A DNA stretch of 14,346 nt from an uncultured bacterium (GTDB taxonomy: Bacteria; Cyanobacteriota; Vampirovibrionia; Gastranaerophilales; Gastranaerophilaceae), in NCBI GenBank assembly GCA_900551675.1, contig URXH01000048.1, forward strand, positions 1 through 14,346, in the 5' to 3' direction. Shown here piece by piece: positions 7,692-14,346 of the stretch (its first letter is position 1; the number at the start of each line of letters is the position of its first letter). The translations under genes and the position numbers were made by a program. Under the pieces are notes generated by a model. It was given only the letters and a program-made list of their open reading frames with translations. It ran no database searches and was not told where the DNA came from.

Positions 7692-8333
7692 TTAAATTGC
7701 AACAGTAAGCGTTTCTAATTTCAACTGAATTGGTTTTTCTTCCTGAACTTCTACCTGCAAATCTTTTGTATCGACTACTTTTGATGCAGGTTTGCTGACT
7801 GATGCTTTAGGTGTTACGGCTTTTGGTTTTTGAGCCGTATAAATACCTTGTTTTGCCTTTACGACTACCGGATCCGGATTTGTTTTCTGCCTTTTAACAT
7901 CGGTCATAATTTTGCTTACAAAGCGTCTTGTTTCTCCGTATGGTGGAACCGCATTGTATTTTTTTACATTGCCGGGTCCTGCATTGTAAGCAGCCAGAGC
8001 CAGTTCAACAGAGCCGAACATATTATACATTTTCTTATAATATGTAATCCCTGCTTTAATATTTTCGTTAAGCAGATAAGGATTATACCCCATTCTTCTT
8101 GCGGTTGAAGGCATTAACTGAAATACACCGACCGCACCGTGTGCACTTCTTGCTTCGTGGCGGAATCCTGATTCTGTACGCGCAATGCTCAATGCAATTG
8201 CAGGATCCACACCCATTTCAATAGCATGTTTTACTATTGTGGCTTTTACAGAGTTTACGTCAGTTGCCTGACTTTGTGCATTATTAAAAAACACACATAA
8301 CAGTGCAAAAGTTAACAGTAACAATTTTTTCAA
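7692..8333 (-). CDS. Secreted lytic transglycosylase (SLT/GH23 family)
   Basis: This exported enzyme cleaves the MurNAc-GlcNAc bond of peptidoglycan to leave 1,6-anhydro ends. I place the start at TTG 8333-8331, giving 213 residues. GAGGA (8345-8341) lies seven bases upstream, and the product then begins with a classical signal peptide (KK, then LLLLTFALLCVFF, with cleavage likely around AQSQA at 19-23). An upstream in-frame TTG at 8405 would add 24 residues, but it has no ribosome site and would bury the signal. The catalytic domain has ARTESGF with catalytic E54, GAVGVFQLMPSTA (66-78) and AYNAGPG (115-121), the standard order of GH23 motifs. The C-terminal 60 residues are Lys/Pro/Val-rich and look unstructured. 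This is a small stand-alone SLT protein without LysM or other wall-binding repeats. It is divergent from the MTA phosphorylase gene and followed by a strong terminator. Confidence 0.9.
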   Translation of the reverse strand: MKKLLLLTFALLCVFFNNAQSQATDVNSVKATIVKHAIEMGVDPAIALSIARTESGFRHEARSAHGAVGVFQLMPSTARRMGYNPYLLNENIKAGITYYKKMYNMFGSVELALAAYNAGPGNVKKYNAVPPYGETRRFVSKIMTDVKRQKTNPDPVVVKAKQGIYTAQKPKAVTPKASVSKPASKVVDTKDLQVEVQEEKPIQLKLETLTVAI

Positions 8334-8637
8334 AATGTAATCCTCTACGTTGTAAATTGAAATCCTTAAAAATTCCCTAACGATTCGTTTCTTCAACAAA
8401 ATCAAAAACTTTTAAGAATGATTATATAAACAATATATTACAAAAAAATAAAATTTCAACCCCTGAATTAAAAATTTGCAAAAGTAATACCGCCTCAACG
8501 ACTGATATTACAGGCTTTAAAGTGTATTTCAAACAATTGTTAAGATTATAATTTTTTCATTTTTTCACAGGATATTTTTTCTTTTTTATGCTAATATTTT
8601 AATAGTTATTTGAAATAAAACGAGAGGACAAAATATT
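8334..8637. promoter_or_regulatory. Divergent intergenic region with candidate promoters
   Basis: This 304-base AT-rich gap separates two divergent genes. For the plus-strand MTA phosphorylase, TTCACA (8564-8569) and TATGCT (8587-8592) are 17 bases apart, and GAGAGGAC lies eight bases before ATG 8638. For the minus-strand transglycosylase there is a TATAAT at 8426-8421 without a clear -35 box, which would give a leader of about 80 bases. A short inverted repeat, GTAATA (8484-8489) and TATTAC (8506-8511), lies between them. I see no small gene and no recognisable riboswitch here. Confidence 0.4.
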
Positions 8638-9441
8638 ATGGAAAATAAAAAATTGGCAGATATCGGTGTATTTGGAGGTTCAGGATTTTACAAATTTCTT
8701 GACAATATTGAAGAAGTCAGGGTTGAAACACCATACGGGATGCCGAGCGACAGTCTGTTTATAGGTACTGTCGGAGAGCATAAAGTTGCATTTATGCCCC
8801 GCCATGGAAGATCTCATACTATTTTGCCTCACTTGATAAATTATAGAGCTAACGTATGGGCTATGAAACATATAGGCTGTGAGAGAGTAATATCTCCTTG
8901 TGCTGCCGGAAGTTTACAAAAACATGTTAAACCAGGAGATTTTGTAATCTGCGATCAGTTTGTTGACTGGACTGACGGCAGAAAAACCACATTCTTTGAA
9001 GGTCCGATTGTTACGCACCCCTCGGCAGCCGAAACTTACTGCCCTGAACTCAGGCAGCTTGCAATAAAAACAGGCAGAGAGTTAGGAATAAATATTCATG
9101 AACAGGGAACTGTGGTTGTAATAAACGGTCCGAGATTTTCAACAAAAGCAGAATCTAAATTCTTTACAAATCAGGGCTGGGAAGTTATCAATATGACAGC
9201 TTTTCCTGAAGCTTATCTTGTTAAAGAAATGGATATGTGCCCGTTGAATATTTCTTTAATAACTGATTATGATGCGGGACTTGTCGGAGATGTGCCGCCT
9301 GTATCTCACCATGAAGTTATTGAAGTATTCAATTCAAATGTCTCCAATCTTAAAAATCTGCTCTTCAAGATGATTGAAAATATTCCTTCAGAGAGAAATA
9401 ATTGTAAATGTGCTGATACTAAAAAAAGTTCACAGCTATAA
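8638..9441 (+). CDS. mtnP: S-methyl-5'-thioadenosine phosphorylase
   Basis: This 267-residue cytosolic enzyme of the PNP/MTAP family 2 splits 5'-methylthioadenosine with phosphate into adenine and 5-methylthioribose-1-phosphate, feeding methionine and adenine salvage. Visible motifs are the phosphate-binding GGSGFY (13-18), PRHGRSH (54-60), SPCAAGS near 85, the substrate-binding NMT at 185-187 followed by FPEAYLVKEMDM, and TDYDAG with D210 and D212. Two aspartates at that position are the family's mark of 6-aminopurine preference, which favours MTAP over guanosine/inosine phosphorylase. A C-terminal Cys-x-Cys (C256, C258) matches the CXC motif known from stable archaeal MTAPs. GAGAGGAC upstream fixes the start. 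The yggT gene follows after 14 bases. No other methionine-salvage gene is in the window. Confidence 0.92.
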   Translation: MENKKLADIGVFGGSGFYKFLDNIEEVRVETPYGMPSDSLFIGTVGEHKVAFMPRHGRSHTILPHLINYRANVWAMKHIGCERVISPCAAGSLQKHVKPGDFVICDQFVDWTDGRKTTFFEGPIVTHPSAAETYCPELRQLAIKTGRELGINIHEQGTVVVINGPRFSTKAESKFFTNQGWEVINMTAFPEAYLVKEMDMCPLNISLITDYDAGLVGDVPPVSHHEVIEVFNSNVSNLKNLLFKMIENIPSERNNCKCADTKKSSQL

Positions 9442-9455
9442 AAAACGGGTGAATT

Positions 9456-9725
9456 ATGATAGATAATTTGATTTTTGTAACAAACAGCTTTTTTCAAATA
9501 TATTTCCTGCTGATTTTAGCAAGATGTTTTTTGAGTTTTATTCCCAGCATAAACTGGTATAAACAGCCGTTTGAAGGGATAAAAGATGCAACAGACTTAT
9601 ATTTGAATTTATTCAGAAGACTTGTTCCGCCCATAGGAGGGTTAGATTTTTCGCCTATTATTGCAGTAATTGTTTTACAGATTCTAAATTATTTGATCAT
9701 ATTTGTTCTTTTCCAGTTCAAATAA
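9456..9725 (+). CDS. YggT family membrane protein
   Basis: This 89-residue protein has two membrane helices (about residues 5-29 and 66-86) and the YggT/YlmG signatures RCFLSFIP (23-30) and FRRLVPPIGGLDFSP (53-67). Members are small inner-membrane proteins found in most bacteria and in chloroplasts, where YlmG/CCB3 relatives affect nucleoid distribution or cytochrome assembly; the molecular role is unsettled. Length is normal for the single-unit form (E. coli YggT is a double unit). It is probably co-transcribed with mtnP (14-base gap, GGGTGA before ATG). Its last 42 bases overlap, on the opposite strand, the end of the kinase-like gene. Confidence 0.88.
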   Translation: MIDNLIFVTNSFFQIYFLLILARCFLSFIPSINWYKQPFEGIKDATDLYLNLFRRLVPPIGGLDFSPIIAVIVLQILNYLIIFVLFQFK

Positions 9726-10724
9726 TTTTACAGCTTCTTCAAGATCGGATTTATGTTTTTGCACTTGAAATAATGTAAGAGCCTTATCTATTTTATCTCT
9801 ATGCGGGGTTTTAGGATTGGCAATTTTTGCATTAAGATTTTCAATTAAATCATTCAAATCTTTTTCAGAATTTCTATGGATAAGCTTTTTAAAATATTTC
9901 ATAATAACTTTATCTTTTATAAAACCTGGAAATTTAATACATCCTCCGACATCGTATATTTTACCGTTAATCGGCTCATTTGTTGTATCGGTATAAAATA
10001 TTTTGAAAAGATTTTCCAGATCCAGCGGAGCAGTAGTTTTTGGAGCTTTTTTATCAGCTAATTCCGTTAGAGAATACCCGTGCTCCAAATCTGATACATA
10101 ATGTCTTGTAAACTGGGTTTTATCAAGCTTATGTCCTGCTATATTTTTTAAATAAGTCCAAAAATTTGCCTCGGCATAAACCCCTTGAGAATTAGATAAA
10201 TCTTTCACATAACATTTTACATTATGGAATACTTTGAACGCTTTATCATGCATAATTCTTGTTTTAGTTTGTTTGTCATACATTATAAATTTATAAACAT
10301 TTCCCCAGCATCCCCGATCAATATAAGAGAGTGAAATTTTAATATTATCCGGCAGTATGCCTTGCATAAGCTTATTAAAAAATTTTGTAAAATCATTCTC
10401 TAATAATTTTAAATTTTCCGGATCAAGATCATTAAAATCATAATTAATAATATTATTCTTTTTACATTCTTTATAGCAGGCTCTCAAATATTTTGACATA
10501 TTGCCCATTGCTTTATAAAAAAGCTTTATGTTTCGTTTTCTGTCTTTAGCATCCCAAAGCTCTATAATTTCATGAGGCAGATTACCGGCTATTTTACATT
10601 TTGCATCCGGCACAAACGAATCATAAGTTTTGTACCCGTAATCTGCCTTAAAAAATCTTTTAAGTCGCGATGGGTAACATTTTTCATAATTAATTTTCGG
10701 GACTTTATTCAGCATAATTTTCAT
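9684..10724 (-). CDS. Uncharacterised protein with a divergent protein-kinase-like fold (possible effector or pseudokinase)
   Basis: This 346-residue protein is not recognisable by overall similarity, but its centre reads like a kinase N-lobe. A glycine loop RGCWGNVYK (137-145) is followed by a beta-3 lysine in AFKVF (K164), a possible helix-C glutamate E185 in YAEANFW, and a hinge-like HGYSLTELAD (215-224). YDVGG (257-261) could stand for DFG, with D258. A catalytic-loop equivalent may be YTD (244-246), only 12 residues before D258 instead of the usual 18, and without the standard HRDxxxxN. It may be an atypical kinase or a pseudokinase. The N-terminal 125 residues are basic and helical, and the C-terminus is a charged helix. 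There is no signal peptide or membrane segment. Kinase-fold proteins of this sort are often secreted effectors, but that is inference. The gene stands alone on its strand; no clear ribosome site precedes ATG 10724 (ATG 10715 is an alternative). Confidence 0.75.
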   Translation of the reverse strand: MKIMLNKVPKINYEKCYPSRLKRFFKADYGYKTYDSFVPDAKCKIAGNLPHEIIELWDAKDRKRNIKLFYKAMGNMSKYLRACYKECKKNNIINYDFNDLDPENLKLLENDFTKFFNKLMQGILPDNIKISLSYIDRGCWGNVYKFIMYDKQTKTRIMHDKAFKVFHNVKCYVKDLSNSQGVYAEANFWTYLKNIAGHKLDKTQFTRHYVSDLEHGYSLTELADKKAPKTTAPLDLENLFKIFYTDTTNEPINGKIYDVGGCIKFPGFIKDKVIMKYFKKLIHRNSEKDLNDLIENLNAKIANPKTPHRDKIDKALTLFQVQKHKSDLEEAVKLFELEKNKYDQII

Positions 10725-10765
10725 AAAGCATGTGAATAATCAAAATTGACAAAATATCAAAAAGC

Positions 10766-10794
10766 TTGTAAAAAAAGTTAACTTAATATATAAT
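10766..10794 (+). promoter_or_regulatory. Promoter of the trkA-trkH operon, probably giving a leaderless transcript
   Basis: TTGTAA (10766-10771) and a consensus TATAAT (10789-10794) are 17 bases apart. The expected start of transcription falls at about 10801-10802, exactly at the ATG of trkA, and no ribosome-binding sequence precedes that codon. A consensus TTGACA at 10746-10751 is too far away (37 bases) to pair with this -10 box. Confidence 0.55.
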
Positions 10795-10801
10795 TCGGAT
10801 T

Positions 10802-12145
10802 ATGAAAATGGTGATTTACGGTGCTACGGAAATCGGCTGTCTGCTTGCAACAGAGTTTTTTGAAGACCATGACATAACAATAATTGATAAAGATGAAAAC
10901 AGATCTGATGAATTTGACAAGCTGGACATCAGTTTTGTTGAAGGCAATGCATCGAGTATTGATGTTTTAAACAGCGCAGATATAAAAAATGCAGATATAT
11001 TTATCGCCTGCACTGCAATTGATGAAGCAAATATTGTTGCCTGTCTTTCCGCTAAAAAGTTCGGCGGTGTCAGGACTATCTGCTTTGTTAGCAGAGAAGA
11101 ATACAAAAAAACGTTAAATTTTGAAAAAAATAATGCAAATTTCTGTGATTTCTTTATAGACTATATTATCTGGCCTGAGGAACTGCTGACACAGGATATT
11201 TTCAGAATTGTAACAGTTGCCCATGCTCTTGATGTTGAAAATTTTGCGGACGGCAGAGCAAGGCTCCTTGAATACAAAGTAAAATCCTTTCACCCTATTG
11301 TCGGTAAAAAGGTTAAAGACTGCGGATTTACAAAAAATACGCTTATGGTCGGTCTAACAAGAGAGTGCGAGCTTTTTATTCCCAACGGCGATACGGAAAT
11401 TCAAGAGGGTGATAAGCTTATATTTATGGGCACACCGCATTCTCTGGACATATTAGCAGGAACTTTTTTCCATGAAAAAGAAATCGTTAAATCCGCAGCA
11501 ATAATCGGCGGCGGCAATGTCGGCATGATGCTTGCCAGATCTCTTGAAAAACTAAAAATCAAAACAAAAGTAATTGAAAAAGATTATGACAGATGCAAAT
11601 TTCTGGCAGAAGAACTTTCTAATACGCTTGTTATAAACGGAGACGGAACAAATCTCAAACTTCTTGACGAAGAGGAAATAGGCTCTGCCGATGTAGTGAT
11701 AAGCGTTACAAATAATGACGAAAAAAATCTTCTCTGCTCGCTTCTTGCAAAGCAGTTAGGAGTGAAGCGCGTAATTGCAAGAGTGGCAAAAGTTGTTAAT
11801 ATTCCGCTTTTTGAAAAAGTAGGTATTGATATTGCCGTGTCTCCAAAAAATTCAGCGATAAATGAAGTTAAAAATGATTTACAGGAAAATGACGTTGATA
11901 TCCTTGCGACAGTCGAACAGGGACAGGGAGAAGTATTAGAAATATCTGTTCTTCCTGAATTTAACGGCAAAAAGGTTATGGAATTAAAATTCCCGGCGCG
12001 CGCAATTATCGGTGTAATATTGAGGAGGAATAACAATATCATTATTCCGTACGGTGAAACTCAAATATACACAGACGATATTCTTATAATATTTACGACA
12101 TCAGAAAATGCTCAGGAAATAAAAGAATTTTTTAAGGTAAAGTGA
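10802..12145 (+). CDS. trkA: Trk K+ uptake system regulatory protein TrkA
   Basis: This 447-residue cytoplasmic nucleotide-binding subunit gates the TrkH channel. It has the full TrkA duplication: RCK-N (1-115), RCK-C (about 140-225), RCK-N (about 230-350), RCK-C (about 368-447). The second Rossmann motif GGGNVG (236-241) is intact and followed by an acidic residue in VIEKD. The first is GATEIG (7-12), where the middle glycine of GxGxxG is replaced by threonine, so the N-terminal site may bind nucleotide differently or weakly. Length is normal (E. coli 458). The start at 10802 coincides with the predicted transcription start; ATG 10808 is an alternative with a weak GGA eight bases upstream. 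trkH follows after a single base, so translation is probably coupled. Confidence 0.93.
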   Translation: MKMVIYGATEIGCLLATEFFEDHDITIIDKDENRSDEFDKLDISFVEGNASSIDVLNSADIKNADIFIACTAIDEANIVACLSAKKFGGVRTICFVSREEYKKTLNFEKNNANFCDFFIDYIIWPEELLTQDIFRIVTVAHALDVENFADGRARLLEYKVKSFHPIVGKKVKDCGFTKNTLMVGLTRECELFIPNGDTEIQEGDKLIFMGTPHSLDILAGTFFHEKEIVKSAAIIGGGNVGMMLARSLEKLKIKTKVIEKDYDRCKFLAEELSNTLVINGDGTNLKLLDEEEIGSADVVISVTNNDEKNLLCSLLAKQLGVKRVIARVAKVVNIPLFEKVGIDIAVSPKNSAINEVKNDLQENDVDILATVEQGQGEVLEISVLPEFNGKKVMELKFPARAIIGVILRRNNNIIIPYGETQIYTDDILIIFTTSENAQEIKEFFKVK

Positions 12146-12146
12146 T

Positions 12147-13616
12147 ATGCGCTTAAATTATCTTGCAAAGGCAATAGGATTAACCATGATTTATATAGGG
12201 GTTGTAACTTTAACACCTATAATTACGGCTTTATATTACCACGATTTTAATTCAATACTTCCGTTTCTTACAGCAGGGACAATTTCTGCCTTTTTCGGCT
12301 GGCTTTTTATGAAGCTTGTACCCAACACAGAAGAGCTTGAAAATTTAAACGATATAAAAAAAGCAGAAGCTCTTTTTATAGTAGCGGTATCATGGGTTAT
12401 CTTCGGTATAGTGGCAGGGATTCCCTATCTTTTCTATGGAATATCTCCTCTAAATGCGATGTTTGAATCGGTATCCGGCATAACTACTACTGGAGCAACC
12501 ATTTTAACTAACTTTGATTATCCCAAAACATTTTTTTTCTGGCGCTCATTGACGCAATGGCTGGGCGGTTTGGGAATTATCGTTTTGTTCGTTGCAATTC
12601 TTCCTCAGTTTGCCGTAGCTGGCAGGCAGATGTTTTTTGCCGAAGCCCCCGGGCCTACGGAAGACAAATTTACCCCCAGAATAAGAAATACAGCTTCTGC
12701 ATTATGGAAAGTTTATGCAGGACTCACATTATTAAATATTATATTTCTGGTAATTGCAGGAATGCCGAAATTTGATGCGGTATGCAACTCTTTTTCAACA
12801 CTTTCGGCAGCAGGTTTTTCTCCTAACCCGCAGAGTATTATGGGTTATCATTCAAACTGGATTAACTGGATAACTATAATTTTTATGTTTCTTGCCGGCG
12901 CAAGCTTTAATATTCAATATAAGGCAATAGTTCAAAAAAATCCTTTGGTTCTCTTTAAAAACGAAGAGTTTAAACTGTACTTCTCTCTTGTAATGATAAT
13001 GGCAGTATTAATTACAATTTCACTTGTTATAAACACTCATTACGGAGTATTTCAGGGATTTACGGATGCTTTGTATCAGGTAGTAAGCATTACAACATCA
13101 ACAGGAAGTGCAAATGTTGATTTTGTACAATGGGATTATGTCTCAAAAGTTCTTTTGTTCATTGTAATGTTTATGGGCTCCTGCTCGGGATCTGCTGGCG
13201 GCGGCATAAAAATGGTGCGCTGGCTTATTGTTTACAAGGCAATGAAAAGCGAACTTTTAAGAATTTTGCACCCGAATGCAATTATTAATATTAAAGTTGA
13301 TAACAAAAGTGTTCCGGCAGAAGTTACAAGACAAATTGTAGTTTATGTATTTTATTACTTTATAATTTTCGGGATTACATCAATAATAATTGCAATTCTT
13401 GAACACAACAGCATAATAGGTCTTGCTGGAAGTATAACGGCACTCGGCAACATCGGCCCCGGATTTGAACAGCTTACAGGGCCTATGGGAAGTTTTAACG
13501 GAATACATCCCGCAAGCAAATGTATAATGATTTTTAATATGTTGGTAGGACGTCTTGAATTAATTCCGTTTATGGTAATGCTGCAGCGGGATTTCTGGTC
13601 GCTGAAAGATAATTAA
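12147..13616 (+). CDS. trkH: Trk K+ uptake system membrane subunit TrkH
   Basis: This 489-residue polytopic inner-membrane protein forms the K+ pathway of the SKT (TrkH/KtrB/HKT) superfamily, with four membrane-pore-membrane repeats plus extra N-terminal helices. All four pore loops keep the filter glycine: ITTTGA (G116), SAAGF (G223), TSTGS (G320) and LGNIGPG (G437). An all-glycine filter indicates K+ rather than Na+ selectivity. GSCSGSAGGGIK around residue 350 corresponds to the family's mobile gate loop between repeats. The ribosome site AAGG is inside the end of trkA and the gap is one base, so the two subunits are made together. The stop codon overlaps by four bases the stop of the convergent ADP-ribosyltransferase-like gene, and no terminator hairpin is visible after it. 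Confidence 0.94.
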   Translation: MRLNYLAKAIGLTMIYIGVVTLTPIITALYYHDFNSILPFLTAGTISAFFGWLFMKLVPNTEELENLNDIKKAEALFIVAVSWVIFGIVAGIPYLFYGISPLNAMFESVSGITTTGATILTNFDYPKTFFFWRSLTQWLGGLGIIVLFVAILPQFAVAGRQMFFAEAPGPTEDKFTPRIRNTASALWKVYAGLTLLNIIFLVIAGMPKFDAVCNSFSTLSAAGFSPNPQSIMGYHSNWINWITIIFMFLAGASFNIQYKAIVQKNPLVLFKNEEFKLYFSLVMIMAVLITISLVINTHYGVFQGFTDALYQVVSITTSTGSANVDFVQWDYVSKVLLFIVMFMGSCSGSAGGGIKMVRWLIVYKAMKSELLRILHPNAIINIKVDNKSVPAEVTRQIVVYVFYYFIIFGITSIIIAILEHNSIIGLAGSITALGNIGPGFEQLTGPMGSFNGIHPASKCIMIFNMLVGRLELIPFMVMLQRDFWSLKDN

Positions 13617-14263
13617 CTAATTGTACGCCAAGTTTCATTCGGGAGAATGTAACTGAGCTTTACGTGCAGATAATCATTTTTATCGTCCTGAATTCTTTTC
13701 ACATCAGTGCATTCAAATTTTGAACTTCTTGGAAAAACTATCTCGTCGCTGCTTCCCAATAATCCAGTTCTTGATACGCGTGCACCTTTGGGAATTTCAA
13801 TTTCATACATTATGCCTTTGTTATCCGGCAGATAGCCTTTAGAATAATTGATATCTGATGTGGCATAAGCATATTCTTTCATATCTATTATGTCGCCTTT
13901 TTTTATTGCGCAGCGTTTTTGATAAAGCGGATATTCAGAGAAAAATTCCGGTTTTTTACTGATACACCTGAAAACATTAAGTTTTTCTGTTATAGGTTTC
14001 AGTTTCTTAAAATCAAAATCCGTAACAGAAATCATTTGCCGCGGAGTCATACTTGTCTGGATAAATTTATCATCCATTGTTTTTGGATAAGGGCTATTTA
14101 TAAAATGGTGATTTATGCCGTTCAAATACCCGTGAAGCGAGACTGATTCTTTTTTTGTCTGTCTGACAGCTCCCTGCTTTTGTGCCCAGGTCCAGTATTT
14201 ATGACAAAATAATTCTTTATTCGAATTTTTTGTTATTCCCGAAACTAACCCTGAAATTTTCAT
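13613..14263 (-). CDS. ADP-ribosyltransferase-fold protein (R-S-E class, variant active site)
   Basis: This 216-residue protein has the order of motifs of toxin-type mono-ADP-ribosyltransferases, which transfer ADP-ribose from NAD+ to a target protein. A first-strand arginine sits in VFRCIS (R99). KKGDIIDMKEYAYATSD leads to an STS-like A134-T135-S136. A strand IMYEIEIPKGARV (151-163) follows, and then SSDEIVFPRSSKF (171-183), which aligns with the ExE turn and following strand. E174 takes the catalytic glutamate position, while the residue two before it is S172 rather than the E or Q of well-known members. The 95-residue N-terminal part is unassigned. There is no signal peptide, so any export would use a specialised system. 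GGAGG seven bases before the ATG fixes the start. Family assignment is by motif and strand pattern; target and role (host effector, interbacterial toxin or phage defence) are unknown. Confidence 0.72.
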   Translation of the reverse strand: MKISGLVSGITKNSNKELFCHKYWTWAQKQGAVRQTKKESVSLHGYLNGINHHFINSPYPKTMDDKFIQTSMTPRQMISVTDFDFKKLKPITEKLNVFRCISKKPEFFSEYPLYQKRCAIKKGDIIDMKEYAYATSDINYSKGYLPDNKGIMYEIEIPKGARVSRTGLLGSSDEIVFPRSSKFECTDVKRIQDDKNDYLHVKLSYILPNETWRTIS

Positions 14264-14283
14264 AAATTAACCTCCAAAAATAC

Positions 14284-14302
14284 ACTTATATTATATATAA
14301 GT
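14284..14302 (-). promoter_or_regulatory. Palindrome over the -10 box of the ADP-ribosyltransferase-like gene
   Basis: ACTTATAT and ATATAAGT form a perfect 8-base inverted repeat with a 3-base centre, 20 bases upstream of the start codon. On the minus strand it contains TATAAT (14295-14290). A dyad across the -10 box is the usual form of a repressor operator, so the gene may be switchable. No clear -35 box is visible at standard spacing, which would fit dependence on an activator. AT-rich palindromes also arise by chance. Confidence 0.4.
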
Positions 14303-14346
14303 ATTTAGAACGCAAAAAATTGCCTTTATAAAAACATTAAAGCTCA

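Noticed and set aside
8334..8405. A 24-residue N-terminal extension of the lytic transglycosylase from TTG 8405
   Set aside because: There is no ribosome site at 8405, whereas GAGGA is correctly spaced before TTG 8333, and that start yields a proper signal peptide.
8461..8637. A possible SAM-type riboswitch upstream of the MTA phosphorylase gene
   Set aside because: Only a weak 6-base inverted repeat (8484-8489 with 8506-8511) is present, and none of the conserved cores of known SAM riboswitches is visible.
10746..10751. Consensus TTGACA as the -35 box of trkA
   Set aside because: It is 37 bases from the TATAAT, too far for one promoter, and no good -10 lies 16-18 bases after it.
11584..12042. 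A 152-codon minus-strand frame inside trkA
   Set aside because: It lies wholly antisense to a well-supported gene, has Ser/Thr/Phe-rich composition typical of shadow frames and no recognisable motif.
9684..14263. The kinase-like and ADP-ribosyltransferase-like genes as one toxin or defence operon
   Set aside because: They are separated by the divergently oriented trkA-trkH operon and cannot share a transcript; any link is only by type of protein.

Overview
This is a low-GC (roughly one third G+C by eye) bacterial chromosome segment, mostly housekeeping genes with a few lineage-specific ones. I infer a host-associated bacterium, possibly a gut cyanobacterial relative (Gastranaerophilales/Melainabacteria). 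This rests on the AT-rich style, the YggT protein, and a 664-residue protein whose ends resemble proteins I associate with that group. No 16S rRNA or other decisive marker is present, so the assignment is tentative.

Layout. Positions 1-298 (minus) hold the start of a small two-helix membrane protein that continues off the left edge. It lies 7 bases downstream of a GltD/NfnB-type flavoprotein (306-1676, minus). A short divergent region with a REP-like palindrome (1703-1723) separates this pair from mutS2 (1804-4188, plus). An M20 peptidase (4225-5388, plus) follows, with a strong promoter-like sequence inside the end of mutS2. A hairpin at 5394-5420 separates it from the convergent 664-residue protein gene (5462-7456, minus). 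Just upstream of that gene is a 118-base palindromic element (7508-7625) that folds into a near-perfect cloverleaf, then a strong terminator hairpin (7638-7668). Next are a secreted lytic transglycosylase (7692-8333, minus, TTG start) and, divergently, an MTA phosphorylase plus YggT operon (8638-9725, plus). A minus-strand gene for a protein-kinase-like protein (9684-10724) overlaps the end of yggT. A trkA-trkH potassium uptake operon follows (10802-13616, plus). A minus-strand ADP-ribosyltransferase-like gene (13613-14263) overlaps the trkH stop codon and has a palindrome over its own -10 region.

How the genes work together. trkA and trkH encode the regulator and pore of one K+ uptake system and are one base apart. 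MTA phosphorylase and YggT are co-transcribed but have no obvious shared function. The most unusual content is the set of accessory genes on the minus strand: the 664-residue calcium-loop protein, the kinase-like protein and the ADP-ribosyltransferase-like protein. The last two have folds common among toxins and host-directed effectors. The cloverleaf repeat is the most striking non-coding structure.
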